Shown: piece by piece, positions 22,881 through 43,649 of the stretch
Numbering within the stretch: position 1 is the stretch's first letter
How the letters are laid out: each line of letters opens with the position of its first letter
Position numbers and translations under genes: made by a program
NCBI GenBank assembly: GCA_950097015.1
Contig: CATNEN010000030.1
Coordinates: 1,845,001-1,909,000, forward strand
DNA length: 64,000 bases
Direction: 5' to 3'
Source of the DNA: Macrostomum hystrix
Taxonomy: Eukaryota; Platyhelminthes; Macrostomidae
The notes under the pieces: model-generated
The model's input: the letters and a program-made list of their open reading frames with translations, nothing else
The model's database searches: none
What the model was told of the DNA's origin: nothing

Positions 22881-24756
22881 GGCAAATATTGTGCAAATAA
22901 TTGTGCATATTTTCTCAATAGGCAAATATCAATCATATTAGTTTAATAGTTCTGTCTGACAGCTTTTGTCAGTTGTTCATATAGTGAATTATCGAGCTTC
23001 TGTAATCGTTTAATGAAAATACATCCGCAGTTTGTTGAATCGTAAGGCAGATTAAGTATTTGTTTGCTATTCTTATAATCCCTCCGACACCTCGCTAGTT
23101 TTTTGTTTTAACGGATTTTTCTTAACAATTTTTTACTAATTTTTCCTAACCTAAAATCATAACAATTAGGATTTTTCACTTGTTTATTTTAGCACTTGGC
23201 AAATAACAATTTGGCAAATTTAACAATTTGACCTCTAGAATTCATTTATATTTATTTATATTTCATCTTCACTATTTTTATTTTTGCGAAGTCCAACAAA
23301 ATTCATTTTAATTTAATTACTTTAGTCCTCATACAGGTATCTAGAAGGCTCACTGATTTCTCGTCTCAAGTGCATTGATGTTCTATGTTAAAGTACAAGC
23401 TGAAATCATGTGTGCACTTATCTAAATTCCGATAATCAAAGTGTTGCATTAAAGATTTAATAAAGCATATGGCTTCATAATTAACTTTTACTTTATAAAC
23501 TTCATAATTAACTTTAAACTACTATTTGAAATACTTTTGATATTCAAATGCAAGGACAGATACGATTTCACGCATAATAATCACAAATCGTAGATAATCG
23601 CATATCGCATGAATAAGATAAAAGAAAACTCATAGTTTAAAAAAGAACGCGTAGAATTACAAAAATTGTTACGCTAAAGAATACATTCAAGTCCATAAGG
23701 CGGAAAAGAAGAATCAACAAAACTTGTGTTTATAAACAGTACAATTTTGTTACTTCGCGCTTTCGCGTCAGAAGCACGATTCAGTTTCTTTTTTTTCATG
23801 CAATTTAGAAATACTAGTTTTGTCCGTAAAGTAGCGAAAGTCACTTGTCTGATATCTCTTGTATTCACAGATTCAATAAATAAAACACATAAAATCTTTA
23901 AAATGAAGACTTTTAATAATTGTTAAGTTTTAGCACTTGCAAGCGATTAAATGAAAACAGCAAAATAAATAACTAAAATAAAATTTGCAAAACCATATTC
24001 TTTAAAAAAAGACAACGATTTTTTTCTTAAGCGAATGGTCTTAACAAGGTTTAGATTTTAGCTTACCTATATTATTCAATAAATCGTAAAGTATGAAGAA
24101 CATTTAGTACAAGGAACAATCAAACAAAACAAACGGCAATTAAATTATTATGGAAAAATAAATTATAGCGCACTATTCGAAGCCACGTAAAATAAAGTTT
24201 ACCTATAGTAGATTAAGTTGATTATATTATCTCTACACGACTCTAGTTATGTAGGATCTACAGATTATTGTTTAAACTATTATTAACTTTGCATTCACTT
24301 TTATTTTCCATTTAACAGACAAGGGACGGTGTATCGGTCATTTTGCTTAGCTTTTTATTTCCATTATTCTCAAATACAAGAAATATTTGTGACAAGCTAT
24401 TAGCTAATCATATCTATCTTAAAAAGAACTGCATATTACTTTGAATATTCAATTACATAAGCAAATGCTGTAATAGGTAACGATGAAAATCTCTTCTAAA
24501 GGTCTATTACATTATTTTTGTAATTCTTGCTTCACTCGAATAAAATGATAAATATTTGAATATTTAAATTCTACTATAATAAAAATATGAATTTTATGAA
24601 TTATTACAATTACAAAAATACTATGCTTTTATAATATTTTTTCGCTTGGACTCTTTGTGCGTTAAAATTTCAAAGCGTGAATCAATATATTAACTTATAT
24701 GCATTAAAAATGAAAATTTCAGCCTCTGCATTAGAAAACTTTTTAAACAGGACGAC
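22881..24756. other. AT-rich intergenic region, no gene seen
   Basis: About 1.9 kb of AT-rich unique sequence. An AATAAA near 23459 is a candidate poly(A) signal for the LRR gene. Short AT-rich open frames (for example 23674-23926) look random. Directly before the next gene, 'ttttaaacag|gacgacATG' offers an acceptor for a 5'-UTR intron or a spliced leader. Confidence 0.45.
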
Positions 24757-25894
24757 ATGAGCCAGCAGCCGCCGCCACCTCCGCCTTACGGATTCGCCCT
24801 GCAGGGCTATCCCATGGCTGACCAGACTGGTGGCTACAATGCTCTCTCGCCTGAGCAGCAGCAGTTGCAGCAGCAGCAGTTTGAGCAACAGCAGCAGCAG
24901 TTCATGCAGAATCAGCAGCAGCCAGTCACGGCCAGTGTCAACCAACAGCAGTCGCAGCCTCCGCCCTACGGTCTGGCGCCCACAGGCGGCGGCTACGGCT
25001 ACGGCTACGGCATGATGCAGGGCTACCCAATTCAGGGCGCAGTGGCGGGCGGCAGCACTTATTATTATCAACAGGGCTACGGGCAGCAGCCGCAGGTATT
25101 TCAAAATGTGTTTACTTTTTTTCAAACGGTTAAATATTTAAGGATTCGAGGAGGCAGCAAAATGATGTACTTTTTGAGAGGCTCAAAGGGGGTGAGTAGC
25201 TGAGCGGTTAACGCGTTTGCCTCTCGCATCAAGGTCCCTGAGGCCACATTAATTTGGGGCGCAGCCGCCGGAGAGAAGACTTGGGGGGCTTGTCGTGCAA
25301 TATTTACGCCTTTGAGTGCCAACCTCCAAGACACAGTGACAGTGCCTGACGATGAGAAATTCACTGCAGATGTACACACCTGTGTGTGTGTGCCTGCGGA
25401 CAGTATCTGTGTGCGTGTGTGCTCAGGAGTCAGTGAAATGGGCAGAATTGCCTCTCTCTGGCTGCGGGTCAAGTGTCACCAAGTGATTTGCGATGGCCGC
25501 AGCCCATCTGTAATTATTAATATTATTATTGACAAGCTTAAAATAATAACTGTTCCAACAGCAGGTCGGCTTCGGGCAGTTCGGCCAGCAGCCGCAACAG
25601 CAACCGGCGGCGGCTCCGACTCAACAGCCACCAAGTCGACCGCCGCCACCAGTGCAGCCGCCGACGCAGACTGCACTGCAGGCTCCAAGTCGGCCGCCGC
25701 CTCCACGATCACCAGCAGCGGCTCATCCGTCGACAAAGCCGCGAGCTCCGCAGCCGCCGCAACAGTCGACTCCTCAGTCTTCAGCTTCAACTGGCGGAGC
25801 CTGCGACAGCGCGCGCAAGGAGGCGGCTCTGGACGAACTGGAGCGGCTGATGAGTGCGGATGTGGATTTGAGCAAGTTCAAGAGGGATGGCTGA
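24757..25894 (+). CDS. Pro/Gln/Tyr-rich low-complexity protein, two exons
   Basis: Exons are 24757-25095 and 25562-25894 (or 25565), about 223 residues, spliced in phase 0 at CAG|GTATTT. The N-terminal half has PPPPPPYG, polyglutamine runs and GYGYGYG, a prion-like or disordered composition with PPYG motifs that could bind WW domains. The second exon is Pro/Gln/Ala-rich. It ends in a short charged helix-like tail, ACDSARKEAALDELERLMSA then DVDLSKFKRDG, the most conserved-looking part. I do not recognise the family; RNA-granule or endosomal adaptor roles would be guesses. A SINE sits in the intron. An ATTAAA about 40 bp after the stop may be the poly(A) signal. Confidence 0.7.
25186..25500 (+). 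mobile_element. tRNA-derived SINE, copy 2, intronic
   Basis: The tRNA-like head gtgagtagctgagcggttaa is followed by a roughly 300-bp body shared with the copy at 26845, for example 'atttggggcgcagc', 'gccaacctcca', 'cagatgtacacacc' and 'gagtcagtgaaatgggcaga'. It is inserted in sense orientation in the single intron of the Pro/Gln-rich gene. Confidence 0.75.
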
Positions 25895-25934
25895 TCGGAG
25901 CACAGCTCGGCTGCACCGCAACATTCCGTCATTA

Positions 25935-26840
25935 AAGTTTTTAGATATTCAGGGAGGAGCAGCGGTAAAGTCTGTTTCACACTGACAGCTTACTCAAATA
26001 TAACTCAAAGGTAATATATAAGCGTTGTTAAGACCATTCGCTTAAGAAAAAATCTTTGTACTTTTTTAGAAGGATATGATGTTGCAAATGTACATTTAGT
26101 TTTTCTTTTTGCTGTTTTCATCTAACTGCTTGCAGGTGCTAAAACTCAACATTTAAAAAATTCTGCTGAATTTGTCTTTATTTTGAAGATTTTTATATGT
26201 TTTCTTGGACCAGATTTGAATGAGTCCTGTGATTCTACAGCTCATGAGGCCAAACTTTTTATCTGAATTTTGTTCAATGTTATTTTTACAATATGTGTCA
26301 AATTTCGTGCTAAATTTTGTTTAAATGCTTTCACGCTATTGTTGAATGTCCAGAAGTTAAATATTGGATTACATTTTTATACTTATAATTTGATGTGAAG
26401 GACATTTTATTATTGTTTCATCTTCCCCTTTTTCGACTAAAGTTCCTGGAAAGGACCTCACATTTCTGCTATCTACTTCAGTCGTGTATTTTAACCTGAA
26501 ACCGTGCTATTACTCGTACTACGTTTGTAACACCAATTTTTTTTCTCGGCTGGTATCCACTTTTCAACTATTTTTTTAACAAATGACTTACAAGCTGAAG
26601 TACACTAAAAGAAAATATTAAATAAAATATTTTAGAAAGGTTCAACCTAACGTTTGTTTTTCTTGACTAATTGAAGAAAATCTTCAACATTGTTTTTTTG
26701 ACAACTCAATAACCAAGGAAAGGAAACGAAATGGATGAATTGATGCACACAATAAGAAAATTTAAAATCGAAGGGTTGAATTTCTCAAAAGCAGGCACTA
26801 TGTCTATGGGCTTATAATTTAAATAATGTTATAAAAGTAT
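25935..26840. other. AT-rich intergenic sequence, no gene seen
   Basis: Unique AT-rich DNA holding several AATAAA/ATTAAA motifs. No coding exon is supported. Confidence 0.45.
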
Positions 26841-26844
26841 TTGC

Positions 26845-27140
26845 TGGAGGGCTGTGCGCATTGTACATCCTTTGGTTTCATGCATTTCTGCCCATTCCGC
26901 TGACTCCTGGGCACACACGCACAGCTGCCGTGCGCAGGCACACGCTCACACAGGGTGTGTACATCTGCCAGGACACTTTCATTTGGAGGTTGGCCCTCAA
27001 GGCGGTAAGTTTCGTAAAAAGCCCCCTAGACTCCGCAGCTGCGCCCCAAATGAATGTGGCCTCGCGTCGTCGCGAATCAAGATTGGGGTCCCGAAAGGCA
27101 AACGCGTTAGACCGCTCTGCCACTTACCCACCTGGGCTAA
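26845..27140 (-). mobile_element. tRNA-derived SINE, copy 3
   Basis: On the reverse strand it reads gtaagtggcagagcggtcta as head, then the same body as copy 2 in the same order. It is the best-preserved head of the three. It lies between two convergent genes. Confidence 0.75.
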
Positions 27141-27543
27141 AGTTAGAGCAAAGCATAATGTTCCCTCCATGAGGACCGTGCAGCACAATAGTTTAGAGAA
27201 ATAATTATAGTTAAATTAATCAGCATTGAGTATTTTAAAGATTTCAGAAAAAATGAATTTCAGGCAAAGTACTTCTCAGAGTTCAAGTTAAACAAGCATA
27301 CCGAAGTACAGCAATTGTAGCGACATTAAAAATACGTTATTCAGATTATTCAGTAGTTCTAAAGCTTTTAACTACTGAAACTGTGACTATTAAGTACGAA
27401 TTTTATTTCTACTAACTGTAGTAAAGAGAGACATGTATTCAGAAAAATCTAGATTTTTCCATTTTAGTTAATAAATACTAAATCAAAAGTAGACTCCAGG
27501 TAGCAAAGGCTCCGAACAAGCTCCTGAGCATCACTGAGCTGAC

Positions 27544-38005
<10,462 letters not shown>

Positions 38006-38471
38006 CGCCAGAAATCCATGGGGTTTAATCTAAAATGAGAAATCTTTAAAGAAGCAAGCAAATTTGTGACAATCGCAATTAGTTGAAGCCTACGAAAAGG
38101 CCGTTGAAAAGACAGTTGGAACGGTCGAAAACTTTAAGACTGCCGCTTTAAAGTAGCAGAAATAGCTGTCAAGCCATTGTCCAGGAGCTTTATTGAAGAA
38201 GAACCAGATTCCACCCGCCCACGCGCAGCTACGCCGACGAAATGCAACTTCTTTCGATTGAAGATTGAGAAAGATTGGGAAATACGGAAATGACAGATTG
38301 GCTGGGTGTCCCATCTGCGTTGGACTTAGTGTAATCCCCTGCGGCTCCTCTCGGCAACCACGGACCTTCGTCTCACATCATGCTCAGAGTTGCAATGCTC
38401 AGCAGAGTATGCCCAGACATTACCACGCAGCTGTGATTGATGCCCTGGTTCGATTCCCCTTCCTAAAACAC
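38006..38471. other. Upstream flank of SLC9B
   Basis: Unique sequence before the pyrimidine array. It probably holds the SLC9B 5' UTR and promoter if 38005 or 37882 is the true start. No clear core promoter motif was seen. Confidence 0.35.
38380..38465 (+). mobile_element. tRNA-like fragment or SINE head
   Basis: A perfect B box, ggttcgattcc, at 38448-38458 is preceded at about 45 bp by an A-box-like stretch (atgctcagcagagtatgcc). No tRNA cloverleaf with paired acceptor arms could be closed by eye, so a SINE or tRNA relic fits better than a functional tRNA. Confidence 0.3.
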
Positions 38472-40230
38472 TAGGAAACACTCTCCCTGTCTCTCTCTCT
38501 CCCTCTCCCTCTCTCTACCTCACCCTCTCTCTACCTCTCTCTCTACCTCTCCCTCTTTCTACCTCTCCCTCTCTCTACCTCTCTCTCTACCTCTACCTAT
38601 TTCTCCCTCTCCCTCTCTCTACCTCTCTCTCTACCTCTCTCTCTACCTCTCCCTATATCTACCTCTCCCTCTCTCTACCTCTCTCTCTACCTCTCCCTCT
38701 CTCTACCTCTCTCGCTCTACCTCACCCTCTCTCTCCCTCTCCCTCTCTCTACCTCTCTCTCTACCTCTCTCTCTACCTCTCCCTATATCTACCTCTCCCT
38801 CTCTCTACCTCTCTCTCTACCTCTCCCTCTCTCTACCTCTCTCTCTCTCCATCTCTCTACCTCTCCCTCTCTCTACCTCTCTCTCTCTACCTCTCCCTCT
38901 CTCTCCCTCTCTCTACCTCTCTCTCTACCTCTCCCTCTCTCTACCTCTCTCTCTCTCTCCATCTCTCTACCTCTCCCTCTCTCTACCTCTCTCTCTCTAC
39001 CTCTCCCTCTCTCTCCCTCTCTCTCTACCTCACCCTCTCTCTACCTCTCCCTCTCTCTACCTCTCCCTATATCTACCTCTCCCTCTCTCTACCTACCTCT
39101 CTCTCTACCTCTCCCTCTCTCTCCCTCTCTCTCTACCTCACCCTCTCTCTACCTCTCCTCTCTCTTCCTCTCTCTCTACCTCTCCCTCTCTCTCCCTCTC
39201 TCTCTACCTCACCCTCTCTCTACCTCTCCCTCTCTCTTCCTCTCTCTCTACCTCACCCTCTCTCTACCTCTCCATCTCTCTACCTCTCCCTCTCTCTACC
39301 CCTCTCTCTACCTCTCCCTCTCTCTCCCTCTCTCTCTACCTCTCTCTCTACCTCTCCCTCTCTCTACCTCTCTCTCTCTCTCCATCTCTCTACCTCTCCC
39401 TCTCTCTACCTCTCTCTCTCTACCTCTCCCTCTCTCTCCCTCTCTCTCTACCTCACCCTCTCTCTACCTCTCCCTCTCTCTACCTCTCCCTATATCTACC
39501 TCTCCCTCTCTCTACCTACCTCTCTCTCTACCTCTCCCTCTCTCTCCCTCTCTCTCTACCTCACCCTCTCTCTACCTCTCCCTCTCTCTTCCTCTCTCTC
39601 TACCTCTCCCTCTCTCTCCCTCTCTCTCTACCTCACCCTCTCTCTACCTCTCCCTCTCTCTTCCTCTCTCTCTACCTCACCCTCTCTCTACCTCTCCATC
39701 TCTCTACCTCTCCCTCTCTCTACCCCTCTCTCTACCTCTCCTCTCTCTCCCTCTCTCTCTACCTCTCTCTCTACCTCTCCCTCTCTCTACCTCTCTCTCT
39801 CTCTCTCCATCTCTCTACCTCTCCCTCTCTCTACCTCTCTCTCTCTACCTCTCCCTCTCTCTCCCTCTCTCTCTACCTCACCCTCTCTCTACCTCTCCCT
39901 CTCTCTACCTCTCCCTATATCTACCTCTCCCTCTCTCTACCTACCTCTCTCTCTACCTCTCCCTCTCTCTCCCTCTCTCTCTACCTCACCCTCTCTCTAC
40001 CTCTCCCTCTCTCTTCCTCTCTCTCTACCTCTCCCTCTCTCTCCCTCTCTCTCTACCTCACCCTCTCTCTACCTCTCCCTCTCTCTTCCTCTCTCTCTAC
40101 CTCACCCTCTCTCTACCTCTCCATCTCTCTACCTCTCCCTCTCTCTACCCCTCTCTCTACCTCTCCCTCTCTCTCCCTCTCTCTCTACCTCACCCTCTCT
40201 CTACCTCTCTCTCTACCTCTCCCTCTCTCC
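38472..40230. repeat. Pyrimidine-rich (CT/CTAC) satellite with ~425-bp higher-order repeat
   Basis: The array consists of ctctctac, ctccctct and related octamers only. A long block containing 'ctccctatatctacctctcc' recurs about every 420-430 bp (blocks starting near 38945, 39370 and 39790). It is polypurine on the other strand and so could adopt triplex structure. Confidence 0.95.
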
Positions 40231-40435
40231 CAACAGTTTTTGACACCCTCTTTGGCACAGCTCATTTCGCTATCGTTCTCTTACACCTTTATCTGACCGT
40301 TTTCACTGCATTTATGAAAATCGATAATTTTGCCCTGACGAAGACTATAATATAATCGAAAATTCGGCACTTTTCAATTCTTGACGGACTCTCTTACTTT
40401 TTTGCCGTGTCAGTGCCTGCGGGGTTTGAGGCGCT

Positions 40436-40655
40436 CCTCCTCTCTCCCTCTCTCTCCCCTCTCTCTCCCCTCTTTCTCCCCTCTCCCCCCTCTCTCCCCC
40501 CTCTCTCTCCCTCTCTCTCCCCTCTCTCTCCCCTCTCTCTCCGTCTCTCTCCCCTCTCTCTCCCCTCTCTCCTCTCTCTCCCCTCTCTCTCCCCTCTCTC
40601 TCCCCTCTCTCTCCGTCTCTCTCCCTCTCTCTCCCTCTCTCCCTCTCTCTCTCCC
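40436..40655. repeat. CT-rich simple repeat
   Basis: Imperfect repeats of ctctctcccct. The right flank 'cagtttttgacaccctct' also follows the larger CT array at about 40233, so the array end and its flank were duplicated together. Confidence 0.92.
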
Positions 40656-40699
40656 TACAGTTTTTGACACCCTCTCCGCATTTCTCAGTCCCTGACTCA

Positions 40700-41390
40700 T
40701 TGTAATTACTTGCTACGGTTTTATGCAACTGAGCTACCTCTCTCCCTCTTACTTTCTCAGTCTCACTCAGTGGCAGTTTTGGATGTGAAGCAAGTGCAGT
40801 TTTAATAGTTAACATCCGTCACAATGCCGTTTGCATGCAATGCTAGCCGGTAAAGTAACTGTAAGATGGGAGAATCGGATTGGGAATACAGTGCCAGGTG
40901 GGAGGAGACAATAATTAGAGTGGATAGATTTTAAGATAGAAACGGCTAAGTTTAGACCCAGCAAGGCAATTTTATGCACTTTTTATGCCCCTCTGCCTCC
41001 TGGACGACAGAGGCTTGTCGAATAGGGGAGGTGGGGAAGTAGTGGAATATTCTCGTGCGAATCCTACAGAACATCAGATCGAATTACTGCCACACCCCGC
41101 ATCACAGAGACCCGCCCAATGCCCAGTCTGTCTGTCTGTCAGGTCAACTTTCTGACCAAGAGATTGAGTGGATGGACACTAATTTAAAACCCTAAAAATT
41201 CGAAACTTTTTTCGAGTTCCACAACTAAGCCAACCAGAGAAAAATTCCCAAAAAATCGATGGCGCCATAAATGCTGCACTGGTCTTGATTACTTTAGTTC
41301 TACATTCAGCAATAAAGTTAGATTAGAATTTGGTTCGACTGTGGCTTGATTCTGCGGAAATCTTGCTCGATGTGGAACAAACTTCAGGCG
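40700..41390. other. Unique intergenic sequence, no gene seen
   Basis: Mixed-composition unique DNA. No supported exon or RNA gene. Confidence 0.4.
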
Positions 41391-41394
41391 TCTG

Positions 41395-41775
41395 TCTCCA
41401 TCCCAACTCAGTGACTCCTGAAGCATCACATCCGTGTTCTGTGTCTATCCCAGCTCAGTGACTCCTGAAGCATCTCATCCGTGTTCTGTGTCCATGCCAA
41501 CTCAGTGACTCCTGAAGCTTCTCATCCGTGTTTTGTGTCCATGCCAGCTCAGTGACTCCTGAAGCATCTCATCCGTGTTCTGTGTCCATGCCAGCTCAGT
41601 GACTCCTGAAGCTTCACATCCGTGTTCTGTCTCCATCCCAGCTCAGTGACTCCTGAAGCTTCACATCCGTGTTCTGTCTCCATCCCAGCTCAGTGACTCC
41701 TGAAGCTTCACATCCGTGTTCTGTCTCCATCTCAGCTCAGTGACTCCTGAAGCTTCACATCCGTGTTCTGTCTGT
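41395..41775. repeat. 47-bp minisatellite
   Basis: About eight copies of a 47-bp unit beginning catccgtgttctgtctccat and containing agctcagtgactcctgaag. Confidence 0.94.
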
Positions 41776-41809
41776 ACAACAGATTGAACTGAAGTGAGCT
41801 TGTCTGCAG

Positions 41810-42061
41810 TTTGAAACCAAGGCGCCGCAGTCCCTATTGATTATCCCAATGTTGAATTCTCTCTCATCGGATCATTGGGAGTCAAGTGGGACTGAAGATC
41901 AGTCTGACCCCGGTCGATACCAGGCCCGCGCTCAGTGCTGTCAAGTGCCGCTGGAACAGAAACTATTTGTGTCCAGCGTTTCCTTCGATCTCATCAGCTC
42001 GAGGCTTGCCGCACTAAAAGTGCAGATTTCACTGGTCTTTAAGAAACTCGACGGGAGTTGA
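41810..42061 (+). CDS. Candidate terminal coding exon, unassigned
   Basis: After a good acceptor (cttgtctgcag), 83 codons stay open to a TGA. Composition is non-repetitive and protein-like, for example SSVSFDLISSRLAALKVQIS. I find no upstream partner exon on this strand and recognise no family. It may be a chance open frame. Confidence 0.25.
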   Translation, partial: FETKAPQSLLIIPMLNSLSSDHWESSGTEDQSDPGRYQARAQCCQVPLEQKLFVSSVSFDLISSRLAALKVQISLVFKKLDGS

Positions 42062-42404
42062 TACGAGCCGTGAGGCGGGTCGGATTTTATCCACTCCACT
42101 TTATCCTTGGCTGATAGTCGGGCTTGGAGGCACGGCGGGCGTGAGCCACTGTCGCCAGTCGCTTGAGGCCAAATGAGAAACAGCACGATGCAGAAGGCTG
42201 AGCGAGAGAGCCTGTGGCCTCTTCATCAGTCAGTTGAGAATACTGAGGCTCAGGTTGTCATGCATACTCGGGAGTGACTCCTCGCAGTGGCAGGATTCGG
42301 CGCTGACTTGCGGCGCGCTAATTAATACAGAGACCTGAGTGCACCTGGGATTTAATTCTTTTGCACAGCTAAAGCAACCAAGTCAGTCAAAATACGATAT
42401 CTCA

Positions 42405-42660
42405 AACTGCAATCTACTCAAACTGCAATCTACTCAAACTGCAATCTACTCAAACTGCAATCTACTCAAACTGCAATCTACTCAAGCTGCAATCTACTCA
42501 AACTGCAATCTACTCAAGCTGCAATCTACTCAAACTGCAATCTACTCAAACTGCAATCTAGTCAAATCTTGTCTAGTCAAATCCGAATCCACTCAAATCC
42601 GAATCTACTCAAACTTGAATCTACTCAAACTGGAATCTACTCAAACCCGAATATCCACAA
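42405..42660. repeat. 16-bp minisatellite
   Basis: About 15 copies related to ctactcaaactgcaat, drifting on the right to ctactcaaacttgaat. The right-hand variant matches the seed of the larger array at 46120-46910. Confidence 0.9.
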
Positions 42661-42782
42661 TTCCAAAAATATACTCAAACCCGATTTCTAAGGAAATCGC
42701 GTTTATCACAATGTACTTTTGGTATTAGATATTAGAGGTGTTGTGGGTCTGTTTCCCACCTCCCGGATCTTCACAGACCAAC

Positions 42783-42886
42783 CTTGTGCCCAGCCGCCTC
42801 CATCTTGAGGGAACTCGTCCTGGACATGTCTCCCAGTGCGTCCTCGATGCGGAACTTGGCTTGATAGATCAACACTCCATCCTCCG

Positions 42887-42950
<64 letters not shown>

Positions 42951-43001
42951 GCACCTGAGAGGCGAAAGCTCAGGTTCGGCTAGGGGAACTTGGAAGTCCA
43001 T
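42783..43001 (-). CDS. Candidate first coding exon with 21-residue polyglutamine
   Basis: ATG at 43001 follows an acceptor-like GATTCGCAG|GAC. The exon runs 73 codons to AAG|GTTGGT (phase 0). It encodes MDFQVPLAEPELSPLRC, then 21 Gln, then a non-repetitive charged stretch (AEDGVLIYQAKFRIEDALG...). Phase and strand would allow joining to the SLC9B 5' exon at an AG acceptor near 37921 (TTTCTAAG|AAAGAG), giving that antiporter a longer N-terminus. That link is inference. It may belong to another gene. Confidence 0.4.
42888..42950 (-). repeat. (CAG)21 trinucleotide repeat
   Basis: About 21 uninterrupted CAG/CTG triplets with one CAA at the 5' end on the reverse strand, inside the candidate exon 42783-43001. 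Confidence 0.95.
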
Positions 43002-43433
43002 GTCCTGCGAATCCAGTGCACTGCAAACTGCTGCCTACAATAAATTTACCACTTTGACTTGTAGGCTGAGAAAACGAGTCGGTAGGAGGGACTTGAGCAC
43101 TTATGAGCTCGCCTTTTCCGAACTGAACTCACGACTGGTGGACAGTGAATGCTGCTGTCTCATTGGGGCGGGCAGGCGAGACTGAATATTCAAGCCATGC
43201 TATTGGTTGGCTTGAAGTGCTCACTATTTCGCTTTGAGCTTTATTCTCAAATTAGGGACCCACAGCTTTACATCCCAACACAAACGAGCGAATGTTCGGC
43301 TTTGACTGTTTGTGTGAAATTGTTTGAGTATATAGTACAGAGTATTTGAGTATTTTCATTTTTCCAGTAAGTGACGGTCTTTGTCCGTCTGTCTTTGTTC
43401 GTCTGTCTCACCGCCTCTGTCTGTCTGACCGCC

Positions 43434-43647
<214 letters not shown>

Positions 43648-43649
43648 AC

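Noticed and set aside
38380-38465. Functional tRNA gene
   Set aside because: Only the B box is convincing. Acceptor and anticodon stems cannot be paired by eye, so it is kept as a low-confidence SINE or tRNA relic.
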